Of a stretch of DNA of 9,294 nt, positions 1-9,200 are shown piece by piece; within the stretch, counting starts at the first letter, position 1, and each line of letters opens with the position of its first letter. Position numbers and translations under genes: made by a program. Source of the stretch: Bacillota bacterium (GTDB taxonomy: Bacteria; Bacillota; Clostridia; Acetivibrionales; DSM-1351); contig JAEWCZ010000026.1 of the NCBI GenBank assembly GCA_023390335.1, positions 1 to 9,294 of the forward strand. Reading direction: 5' to 3'. Below the pieces are notes generated by a model. The model had not been told where the DNA came from, searched no databases, and saw only the letters and a program-made list of their open reading frames with translations.

Positions 1-1354
1 TATCCCCTACTCCTATGGGATACATCTTCTGCATCCAGTTTAGCCTGTTCACTATGGAATGGTGCTCTATCATGACACCCTTAGGAGTTCCTGTGGAACC
101 GGAGGTATATATGACGTATGCCAGGTCCGATGGTTTATTTATCATTCTCAGGTTTGAACCATCCATAGCGTAAAGCCCTGCATCGTCAAGGCAAAGGACA
201 CTTACGCCATCTCCCACTTTGTCTTTGAAGCGCCCGGTAGAAAGCAGTATATTTGCTTTACTATCCTCTAGCAAAAACCTTATACGTCCTTCTGGATATT
301 CAGGACTAATGGGCAAATATGCCCCTCCTGCTTTCATAATTCCCATAACACCTATTAGCATCTCAAAGGAACGCTCTACCATTATCCCTACTATGCTGTC
401 AGGTTTTACTCCTTTTTCCCTCAGTACCCTTGCCAGTTGATTTGACTTCTCATTGAGTTTCCTATATGTCATCTGCTGGTCTTCATACACCAGCGCTATG
501 TTGTTAGGGGTTTTCTCCACCTGCTCCTCAAACAGTTGGTGTATGGTCTTATCCTTTGGGTATTCTGCTCCAGTGTTATTGAAGTCGTACAGTATTTGTT
601 GCCTTTCAGTTGCAGATAATATATCAATATCTGAAATACGTATATTAACATCATCTAGAAAAGATTTAATAAGATTCAAGAAATGAGATGCTATATTTTC
701 TGCTGTTGTTCTTTTATACAACAAGGAATTATACTCTAAATTAACTTCTAGATAATTCTCTTTTTTGGAAAAATAGAGTACAGTATTGACACTTACTCCA
801 TCAACGCATTCTATATCATGAATATTATTTAGTAGTACAACAATATCTGAAAAAAGAAAATTTTTAGAAGTGATTGGCATATTCAGGTTGTATGCCAGCT
901 GTTCCATAGGGTAATTACAATTACTATACATCTCGTTTAAGGTTTGTCTTACCTGTAAAAGTAAATCCTTAAATGTCATATCCCCGTTTAATTCATCTCT
1001 TGAAGCCATAACAGGATTGTAATAATCTGCTTTTGCATTTTGCTTATATGCTGGTACCCCTAATATAATATCATTGATACCAGTATATTTATAAAGTAGT
1101 ATTTTTATTGCTGTAACGAGAATCATATATAATCTTAAGTCAGAATTACCGCTCATGTGCTCCAATTTAGAAAACATCTCGTCCTTAATTTCAAACTTTA
1201 TAGTTCTCCCCTTAAAGCCCCCCATATCCGAGTAATAATCGTAAGGGAAACAGCTCCTAACAACTTCTCCTGACAATTTTCCCAACCAGTATGCTTTTTG
1301 TCTTACCAGTTCATCATTTAATTGCATAGAATCTTCAAATTTCATATGGTTCAC
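1..1354 (-). CDS. NRPS starting with a half condensation domain then an adenylation domain (3' end outside window)
   Basis: Start of a second peptide synthetase; 451 codons are visible. GTG at 1354 is chosen because AAAGGAGA lies 6 nt upstream; an in-frame ATG follows at 1345. Residues about 12-252 match only the C-terminal subdomain of a condensation domain: QKAYWLGKLSG corresponds to the QEEYWLNLFRG segment in C2, and LLYKYTGINDIILG follows. The N-terminal half with HHxxxDG is absent, so this piece cannot be a normal catalyst alone. From about 265 an adenylation domain begins: DKTIHQLFEEQV, MTYRKL (A1), MKAGGAYLPI (A2) and an intact TSGSTGTPKG loop at 417-426 (A3), running off the window before the substrate pocket. 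Unlike A2*, it has no insertion between A2 and A3. A carrier domain is expected beyond the edge. It lies 64 nt after the radical SAM gene, in the same apparent operon. Confidence 0.93.
   Translation of the reverse strand, partial: MNHMKFEDSMQLNDELVRQKAYWLGKLSGEVVRSCFPYDYYSDMGGFKGRTIKFEIKDEMFSKLEHMSGNSDLRLYMILVTAIKILLYKYTGINDIILGVPAYKQNAKADYYNPVMASRDELNGDMTFKDLLLQVRQTLNEMYSNCNYPMEQLAYNLNMPITSKNFLFSDIVVLLNNIHDIECVDGVSVNTVLYFSKKENYLEVNLEYNSLLYKRTTAENIASHFLNLIKSFLDDVNIRISDIDILSATERQQILYDFNNTGAEYPKDKTIHQLFEEQVEKTPNNIALVYEDQQMTYRKLNEKSNQLARVLREKGVKPDSIVGIMVERSFEMLIGVMGIMKAGGAYLPISPEYPEGRIRFLLEDSKANILLSTGRFKDKVGDGVSVLCLDDAGLYAMDGSNLRMINKPSDLAYVIYTSGSTGTPKGVMIEHHSIVNRLNWMQKMYPIGVGD
440..586 (-). repeat. 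Paralogous C-A linker segment, copy in the second NRPS (other copy 6377-6523)
   Basis: Forty-nine codons around YPKDKTI and LFEEQV match the C2-A2* linker of the first NRPS at 6377-6523. By eye 34 of 49 residues are identical, with long runs of similar DNA. This reflects module duplication and marks where homologous exchange could occur; it is not a mobile repeat. Confidence 0.6.
599..1321 (-). other. Half condensation domain (C-terminal subdomain only)
   Basis: Covers residues about 12-252 of the second NRPS. It aligns by eye to C2 from about residue 650 onward and ends in the usual linker (SDIDILSATE..QILYDFNNT). The donor-side half with the catalytic histidines is missing and no separate gene for it is in the window. 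Truncated C domains at the N-terminus of synthetases are usually regarded as remnants or interaction platforms. Confidence 0.8.
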
Positions 1355-1360
1355 TTTTTA

Positions 1361-1368
1361 TCTCCTTT
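1361..1368 (-). promoter_or_regulatory. Ribosome binding site AAAGGAGA for the second NRPS
   Basis: A strong Shine-Dalgarno sequence with 6-nt spacing to GTG 1354. With ATG 1345 the spacing would be 15 nt, which is too long, so the GTG start is preferred. Confidence 0.75.
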
Positions 1369-1393
1369 AACATCGCTGACAAATTTCCACGCT

Positions 1394-1412
1394 TGATTCC
1401 TAACCTGAATCA
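1394..1412 (-). other. Short inverted repeat after the radical SAM stop codon
   Basis: TGATTC and GAATCA pair over 6 bp with a 7-nt loop in the 64-nt gap between genes. There is no following U-tract, so read-through into the second NRPS is expected. It might aid message stability or be chance. Confidence 0.2.
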
Positions 1413-1418
1413 GTATCT

Positions 1419-3140
1419 CTAAAAACTAAACTCCCCATCATCTTCCTCAAATTTTTGTACTAATGAAAATTCTCTTAACTTCTTATTTTCATCCATATAA
1501 GTACCTTTAGTGAATTCCAAAATTGACGGAACAGCATTCTTATGCAGTCTTTTCCATCGTTCATCTGCTTCATATATGTCCTTTAATGAATAAGGATTAG
1601 GAATATTACATTTTTTACAGAGTTCTGCAAACCTTTGTACTCTTTTATAAATCGTTTCCCTTTTTGGTTCAGTATTCAACTCCCAAGTTTGAGTTATCAA
1701 AATATTTGTCATATCCTCAGGATATAACGGAGTGACCCCATTTTCTTCGGACCATTTTCCAGAATTCACCTGACCAGTAGGATAAAAAAAGAATGGATGA
1801 AAATCAGCCTCATAAATATTATCTTGTAACTCTTCAACTAAATCTAAAGTAAGCTGGAAGTCCTCTTCAGTTTCTCCAGGATGGCCCAAAACCCAGTAAG
1901 TAGTAGTTTTGATACCCGCATAAGCAAGGCTCGATACGGCTGCTTTTATTTGTTCAGGTGTTATTTTTTTATTCATTAAATCCAGTACCTTTTGGGATCC
2001 ACTTTCCAAGCCCATCCGTGCTCTGTAATAGCCAGCTTTTCTCCAAAGCAAGGTATTCTCAATATCACAAACCGGAATATCTGCCCTTATATATGCATCC
2101 CAATATATGCTCAAATCCCTTTTGATAAGCTCATCTGCTAAATCCATAACAACATGATTTATTAATGAATCTCCAAGCAAGAATAATTGTCTTCCATACT
2201 TTTCATATAACATGGTAAGTTCGTCAGCAACCTGCTTCATATTCTTTTTTCTGTACCTGCCCCATTGAACTGTTTCGGAACAAAAGCTACACTGGTAGGA
2301 ACAACTTCTGGAAGTATATGTTGCTAACTGCGGGTAGGTTTCCAAGTTAAAATCTGAAAAGTCCGGAATATTTGCTTTTGATAATTCCAGATATTCCCCA
2401 TTGATATCGTTTAATGTATATACTTTCTTATTATCTGGCAGTTCACCCTTTAAAAGCTTTAAAAGCAACAGCTCACCTTCACCGATTAAGATTTTATCTA
2501 TATAAGGGGTCTTGCCTAAAAACAATTTTAGGTTCTCAGATTCTATAGAAAGTTGGTCGGCAAACACCCCACCGCCCATAATTGTAATAACGTCAGGGTA
2601 TCTTTCTTTTACAAACTTAAAAGCAAACAAAGCTGGTGCCAGATTGCTATTGTATACCGTTACACCGAACACTGCAGGAACTTCTTCTTTTAATAGTGAA
2701 TCCAGATATGCTGAAAAGGACTCATAAAACCTTTCGACCACTTCCAACAGTTTGCTTGTTTGCTCATCATCGATATTAAAAAAGAAGTTTTTTGATATTA
2801 AAATTTTAACTAAATCCCTATATTTTATTACATCGTCGTTATTAATATGAGCCATTAAATGATTCATAAAGACGTCATATCCTACCATATAGAAATTGCC
2901 TCTTTTTTCTTCATCAATAAATTTGCTTAGAACACTGAGATACTCTCCATGGTATTTCCAAAGCTCAGGCACTACATTTGCATCGACTGTCTTTACGCTA
3001 TACCCATTCATTTCAAGAAATCCTTTAAGGCATGAAATTCCTAATGGTGGTGTAAGTGGTGCCCAAAAAGGCATTACAGTTAACATTATCTTCCTATTAA
3101 TATCAATTATACTATCGGTACTGTTCCTATTATTTGTCAT
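1419..3140 (-). CDS. Free-standing B12-binding-type radical SAM enzyme, about 573 aa
   Basis: Likely cobalamin-dependent radical SAM tailoring enzyme acting with the flanking synthetases. Counting from the ATG at 3140, residues about 18-230 form a B12-binding-type Rossmann domain: PPLGISCLKGFLE near the start, a mostly helical insertion at about 58-152, VFGVTVYN, IMGGGVFAD and LIGEGE. The radical SAM core at about 270-485 carries C280-SYQ-C284-SF-C287, LFLLGDSL, RMGLESGS and VLGHPGETEED. A helical C-terminal region follows, ending in the acidic/aromatic tail EDDGEFSF. The start is chosen because AAGGGG lies 6 nt upstream; in-frame ATG 3179 and TTG 3188 lack a Shine-Dalgarno sequence. Stop is TAG. 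It is only distantly related to the embedded unit: the cysteine-loop residues, the insertion and the domain order all differ. The reaction is unknown; methylation of a carrier-bound intermediate is a reasonable guess. Confidence 0.93.
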   Translation of the reverse strand: MTNNRNSTDSIIDINRKIMLTVMPFWAPLTPPLGISCLKGFLEMNGYSVKTVDANVVPELWKYHGEYLSVLSKFIDEEKRGNFYMVGYDVFMNHLMAHINNDDVIKYRDLVKILISKNFFFNIDDEQTSKLLEVVERFYESFSAYLDSLLKEEVPAVFGVTVYNSNLAPALFAFKFVKERYPDVITIMGGGVFADQLSIESENLKLFLGKTPYIDKILIGEGELLLLKLLKGELPDNKKVYTLNDINGEYLELSKANIPDFSDFNLETYPQLATYTSRSCSYQCSFCSETVQWGRYRKKNMKQVADELTMLYEKYGRQLFLLGDSLINHVVMDLADELIKRDLSIYWDAYIRADIPVCDIENTLLWRKAGYYRARMGLESGSQKVLDLMNKKITPEQIKAAVSSLAYAGIKTTTYWVLGHPGETEEDFQLTLDLVEELQDNIYEADFHPFFFYPTGQVNSGKWSEENGVTPLYPEDMTNILITQTWELNTEPKRETIYKRVQRFAELCKKCNIPNPYSLKDIYEADERWKRLHKNAVPSILEFTKGTYMDENKKLREFSLVQKFEEDDGEFSF

Positions 3141-3146
3141 ATTTTT

Positions 3147-3152
3147 CCCCTT
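3147..3152 (-). promoter_or_regulatory. Ribosome binding site AAGGGG for the free-standing radical SAM gene
   Basis: AAGGGG ends 6 nt before the ATG at 3140. It decides the start in favour of that codon over the in-frame ATG at 3179 and TTG at 3188, which have no purine-rich site at proper distance. Confidence 0.6.
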
Positions 3153-3169
3153 CGATAACCTTTCAAACA

Positions 3170-3190
3170 ACTTGGTCATGTGTGCCAAGT
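3170..3190 (-). other. Short inverted repeat in the gap between NRPS and radical SAM genes
   Basis: ACTTGG and CCAAGT pair perfectly (6 bp) around a 9-nt loop. The loop holds the alternative ATG at 3179. There is no U-tract, so this is not a terminator. A hairpin here could hide the upstream start codons and favour the start at 3140, but a 6-bp stem is weak and may be chance. Confidence 0.25.
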
Positions 3191-3223
3191 CACAATATTT
3201 TTTTGATCCGAAATTGAAATACC

Positions 3224-6200
3224 TTAGAATATAAAATCCCCACTATCTTCTATATCTTCAACTTTATTATCTGAATTAGGTACTTCTAAAATTTCATCAT
3301 TGTTACTCTTTAATAATAGCTTTCTTCCTCTATTGACTTTAATTCCTCTATCAGGGTCAGGAAGCATATCTAGATTTACCTCTCCAGTGTCCGTCAGTGG
3401 CATCTCATCTAAATAGACAAAATACTCAGGTATCATATACTCAGGTAACATTTTTGATAGAGTGTTTCTCAAACTTTCTAATTTATGTATTTCACTTAAA
3501 ACTACATATGAACAAAGATGTTTTTGGCTTTTCCTATCTTCGCAGACTAATACTTTTGCTTCCTTTAGATACTTTATTTCTTTAAGTGAAGCTTCGATTT
3601 CTTCCAGTTCAATAAAGTATTCACCAATTTTAATTTCGTGCTTTTTCCTGCCAAGATACTCAATACTACCATCAGGTAGCCATTTTGCCAGTTTCCCTGT
3701 TCTGTACATCCTCCCTTCGTTCACAAACGGATCAGGTACAAATCTCTCCTCAGTCAGTCCGGGGTTACCAATGTACCCTCTACAAACACCATCTCCTCCT
3801 ATATAAAGTTCTCCTATAGCTCCTATAGGTAATAAATCCATGTTCTTGCCAAGAATGTATATACTTGATGTAGGTATAGGCCTCCCTATGTTACTTGAAT
3901 CAGATTCCACTTCAACTTCAGTTATTTCTTTTAAGGATGCACATACTGTCGTCTCTGTAGTTCCATATAAGCTTATAACTCTGGTCCCGGAAAATTTTAT
4001 TCCCCACTCTCTCAGCATTGAAGGATTTAATACCTCACCACTTAATATCAAATGCCTTAATTCCAACTCAATGTCTTCTCTTAAGGCTTCCTCCCTTAGT
4101 AGATTATTGAAAACCGTAGGTGTCTGGTTCAGTATAGTCACTTTTTCTTTCTCCAGCAGTTTTAAAAACTGTATAGGATCTTTCGATATAGACTTAGGAA
4201 CAATAATCAGTCTTCCACCGTAAAGTAATGCTCCAAATGTCTCCCACAATGAAAGTCCGGTATTCATTGGAGGAAACAAAGTCCATACGTCCTTATCACT
4301 AAAATCAAAGTGCATCCTATCGTTAAGTAACAATCTTACGACATTTTTATGCTCTATCATTAAACCATTAAGATTTTCCGTGGACTCTGCTGTATATGTT
4401 ATACATATAAGATCACTAGGCCTGTTTATATTCTGTAAATTCCGGCTTGTTAAATGAGATTCTTCTTTATTTATATCTTCTATAAAGACTATATCCCTAC
4501 TAAATGCATTAGCTGGAATATCCTTTTTATTTTTAACAAATGCTATCCCCTGTATATTTTTTAATTTATCTTCATCAGGTAACCTTTTACCATTATTTAA
4601 CATTTCTTCAATTACTTCACCCAGTGTTATTTCCCCTTCACCCAGTATGACGATATTTATATTCTTATCCTTTAGTATGGTTTCATAACTGCTGGTCACA
4701 TACGGACCTCCTGCTATTACAGGAACATCCAGCCCCCATTGCCTTATTAGTGATATTGTAAGATGGAAAATATCCCTGTAAAACGTTAATCCTCTTACAC
4801 AAATTACATCCGGCTTGAATTCATTAATTAGTACTTTCAATTCTTCGTAGCTGTCAAAATCTATTTTTGGCTTCGCTATTTTGCCGTAAATTCTGCTTCC
4901 AAATTTATGATTCAGGTAGGTTAGCAAATACATATGTCCTAATGGTGCTTCAACAACATTGTATATCATACTGCCGCTTTCATTAGTAAAATGCTGTGTT
5001 AAGTCTAGGAATAAAATTCTCATGGCATCATTAAGGCACTCATTAGTCTCATTATATTGTTTTGCATCCTCATTAAAATTTGGCAATTCGAAATCATTAG
5101 TATACTTAAATTCATTTTCTTCCAATTCATCTCTAGATATATCTATAAATCCAAGTAAATCATCAAAACTTTTTATATCCACTGGCATACAACTGTTATA
5201 TTTCTGTACTAACTCATCTTCAGTGAGTATTTTCATTTGTAATGGTAAAACTTTCTTTAAACGTTCCTTAGACATAAAATATTCATTAAAAAATTCCATT
5301 TGGCACTTTATAGTGAATTCCTTTAGAAACGGCAGAGTATTTGGCAGTTCGTGGAATGCCAATACAACTGATTGCTCGATTGCTTCATTGCTGATTCCAT
5401 TTTCCAGAGCTAATTTAGCCATATCGCTGCCAGGAAAAATTTTCAATATGTGAAAATACGGAAAATGTAGCCACTTAATACTCTTTATGAAATTTAAAGT
5501 CATGATGGCCTCTTCTTCTGTCTCAGTAGGAAAGCCATGCATCGAAAAAAGCTCGAGTATTATGTTTGGATATTTGTCAGTTATGTAAATTATATTTGAT
5601 TTTAATTTTTCAATATTCATATTCTTTCCAATAAGTTTTTGCAGTCTGGGTGATGCAGTCTCTAGCGCTAGGGCAAATTCAACTGTGCCAGCCTCTATCA
5701 TTAAATCAATATAGTCTCTTGTCAGTATATCTCCCCTTAAGCCATTTGGAAAAAACATCTGAATTTTCATTTCACTAGCTATAACCATTTTGAAGAATTT
5801 ACTACTTTTTTCAACATTCAGGTTAAAGATATCATCCACAAATGCAAATCTTCTGACTCCGATATCGTAATAAAGCTTCACCTCAGCAAGAATATTCTCT
5901 GGAGAACGTCTGATATGCGTCTTAGGCCATATTTTATGACAGTAAGCGCAATTATACGGGCATCCCCTGGTAGCTTGTATTGCAAGTACATTTTTTACCA
6001 TAGTTTGTCCAATATAGTTGAAATATTTATTATAATTAACCAGGCTCCTATCGGGCATTGGTAAAGAATTTAAATCTGTTATTTGAGGACGGGTTTGAGT
6101 AATATATAATTCTGCAGTGGGTTCTTCGTTTTTCTGAAGTAATGTAAAGGAGAAACCCTGCGCAGCTTTTTTTGAAGTCAACAATATACGAGCTTTACAG

Positions 6201-9200
6201 TCATTAATCATAGATAAGACCCTGCTTTCCGAAGTATCGGGGTCTATGAGCAGATACGCCCCTCCCGATTTCAGTATGGCAATAATACCTATTATCATTT
6301 CAAGAGACTGCTCCAACATTATCCCTACAATAGAATCAGAACCTACTCCTTTATCCCTTAGCAGTTCACCAATGTAGTTAGCTCTCTCATTTAGTTCCCT
6401 ATATGTCAACTGCTTGTCCTCGTATACAACTGCTATATTGTCAGGAGTCCTAATAACCTGCTCCTCGAACAGCTCTTGTATGGTCTTATCCTTGGGATAC
6501 TGTGCTTTTGTGTCGTTGAACCCGTATAGCAGCTTTTCTTTTTCCCACGGTGTTAATATGTCAATTTCTCTTATCTCTTTTTTTAAATCCTTTACTACCT
6601 CCGTCAGTAATTTTTCAAAATGCTTGAAAAGCCTGTCTATTGTTTCAACCTTGAATAGTTCCGTGCTGTATTCTACTCCAAAGCAGATTTTGTCCTCCAA
6701 TTCTAGCACATTTATAGCCAAATCAAACTTTGTGGTAGAACTTTCTATACTATACGGTTTTATTTTTATACTTCCATCTTGTTCTATATCTCTCTTTCCT
6801 ATTTCCAAATTCTGTACCGCCAACACAGTCTCAAACAACGGGTTCCTATTCAAATCCCTTATCAAGCCTAACTTATCTACCAGTTCATCAAACTGGAATC
6901 CCTGATTCTCGAATGCTTCCAGTGAGACTTTTTTCACTTCTTCCAGGAACTCCCCGAATGTCTTGTCATCATCAGGGTGATTTCTTATAGCCAAAGTATT
7001 TACAAATACACCAACGACATTTTCCAGATCAGCATGTGATCTACCCGCTATCACTGCTCCTACTACAATATCATCCTGACCCGTATATTTATGCAGCAAT
7101 ACATTGTATGCAGCCATAAGTACCATGAATAGCGTGGTTCCCGTCTCTGCCATTAAAGCCTTGATTTTGTGAGTTAGTTCTATGTCCGTTTCAAAATATA
7201 TCCTGGTTCCCACGAACTTTCTCACTTGGGGCCTTGGATAGTCCAGTGGCATTTCGAGCACAGGGATATCCCCTCTAAACAAATTCAGCCAGTATTCCTC
7301 CTGTATTCTCATCTCTCCACTTTCAAAAATACTGTTCTGCCACTCGGAAAAATCCTTATACTGTAACCTTAAGTCAGGGAGTTCACGTCCATTATATATA
7401 TGGCTAAATTCTCTTGATATGATTCTCATAGATACACCATCTGATATTATGTGATGCATATCAAACAACATTACATGTCTTTTCTCTCCAATTTTAACCA
7501 GACATACTCTCAGCAGTGGCACCACACTTAAATCGAAGGGTCTGATGAACTCTGTTATTATGTTTTTTATTTTCTCTTCATCAGCTTCTATTTCTTCAAT
7601 CTTGAAGTCAACCTGCTTATGTACCTTTTGTATTATTTCTCCCCCTAAAAATTCAAAGGATGTCCTCAATGATTCATGCCTTTCAATCAGCGCTCTGAGG
7701 GCAAATTCAACCCGTGCCTTGTCCAATTCCCCTTCTATTTCAATACCCCCAGGTATATTATAGTTTGTCTGTGCCCTATCTATCTGGTTAACTATATACA
7801 TCCTTTTTTGGGCAGATGATGCATGGTAGTACTCTTTTTCTTCTGCACGTTCTATTGACTTATATATACTTTCATTAGCTTTTCTTATATATTCTGCACA
7901 TTCTTTGACAGATTGCCTTTTGAATATTTCTGCCACTGATATCTCTATATTGAATTCCTTGCGCATCCTGGATACTGCAACTGTTGCCTTTAGAGAGTGC
8001 CCCCCCAGTTCAAAGAAATTATCATTGACCCCTATCCTGTCTATTCCTAGAACTTCCTGCCAGATGGCTGTGAGCTTTTCCTCGGTATCATTCTGTGGGG
8101 AAACGTACTCAACTCCTGTATTAATATCGCCACCGGGTTCAGGTAGAGCTTTTCTGTCAACCTTCCCATTTGAAGTCAACGGCAGTTTTTCAAGCTGTAT
8201 GAAGTACGACGGTATCATATAGTCCGGAAGACTCACTGACAGGTGATTTCTCAGTTCCCCTACCGGCAGATTCTCTGCAGAGACCATATATGCACAAAGG
8301 TATTTGCTTCCGGATCCGTCATCCCTTGCCGTTACTACCGCTTCTTTTACGCTAGCATGCTTCAATAATTCTGACTCTATCTCTCCCAGCTCTATCCTGA
8401 AGCCCCTTACCTTTACCTGGTTGTCTATCCTTCCAAGGTATTCTATATTACCGTCAGGTAGCCACCTAGCCAAATCTCCGGTCCTATACATCCTTTCTCC
8501 ATCCTTGCTGAAAGGATCTGCAACAAATCTCTCAGCTGTAAGCTCCGGTCTATTGAGATATCCCCTTGCAAGTCCGGCTCCTGCTATGTGGAGTTCTCCT
8601 GCAATACCTACTGGCTGCAGCATACCCCTCGAATCCAATATGTACAGTTTTGTGTTGTCTATAGGCTTTCCTATCGGTGTTACAGTCTCGTTTATTTCTT
8701 TATCTATCCAGTAACCTGATGAATATATTGTTGCTTCGGTTGGCCCGTATATGTTTCTTAGCTTGCAATTTTTAAGAGTTCTCAAAAATTTATTGGCCAT
8801 CTCCGGACTCAATGCTTCTCCAGCAACAAATACATACTTTAGACTTTTTATTTTTTTATAATTATTGTTACTTACTGCATCAATAAAAATATTCAACATA
8901 GATGGAACGAAATTTATATGTGTTATATTATAATGTTGGATAGCAGACACTAGTTTTTCCGGTTCTTTTTCAGTGCCATTTTCCAGTACTACCAGCCTTC
9001 CCCCTTCAAAAAACCATCCAAAAAGCTCTGCCACTGACACATCAAAGGTATAGGTTGTTTTCAAAAAGTATGCATCATTCTCTTGCAACGGAGACGCTTT
9101 TTGAAGAGCATTCAATACATTAACTACCTTGCAGTGTTCTATCATGACACCTTTCGGTTTACCGGTAGAACCGGACGTATAAATCACATATGCCAGGTCA

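Noticed and set aside
219..686. Plus-strand open frames at 219-440 and 453-686
   Set aside because: They lie antisense to the second NRPS, have no ribosome binding site or recognisable motif, and the minus strand encodes clear adenylation motifs. The similar plus-strand frame at 6414-6905 is the mirror of the paralogous C-A linker.
1355..1418. Terminator or promoter in the gap between the radical SAM gene and the second NRPS
   Set aside because: Only a 6-bp hairpin without a U-tract and no convincing -35/-10 pair in 64 nt.
3140..3188. Start of the radical SAM gene at TTG 3188 or ATG 3179
   Set aside because: Neither has a Shine-Dalgarno sequence, and the extra residues precede the conserved domain. 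ATG 3140 has AAGGGG 6 nt upstream. The longer form cannot be fully excluded.
3224..3362. A hidden carrier domain after A2*
   Set aside because: The roughly 45 residues after motif A10 contain no GGxS motif and are too short for a carrier; they are charged linker and tail.
3224..4495. A2* as a simple sequencing-damaged adenylation domain
   Set aside because: Losses are spread amino-acid substitutions at catalytic sites with the frame intact throughout, which sequencing error would not produce.
3397..5453. Plus-strand open frames of 62-164 codons opposite the first NRPS
   Set aside because: Serine- and leucine-rich shadow translations of the A2*, B12 and radical SAM coding strand, with no start signals.
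6414..8714. Plus-strand open frames opposite A1, T1 and C2
   Set aside because: Shadows of strongly conserved NRPS domains on the other strand; no independent support.
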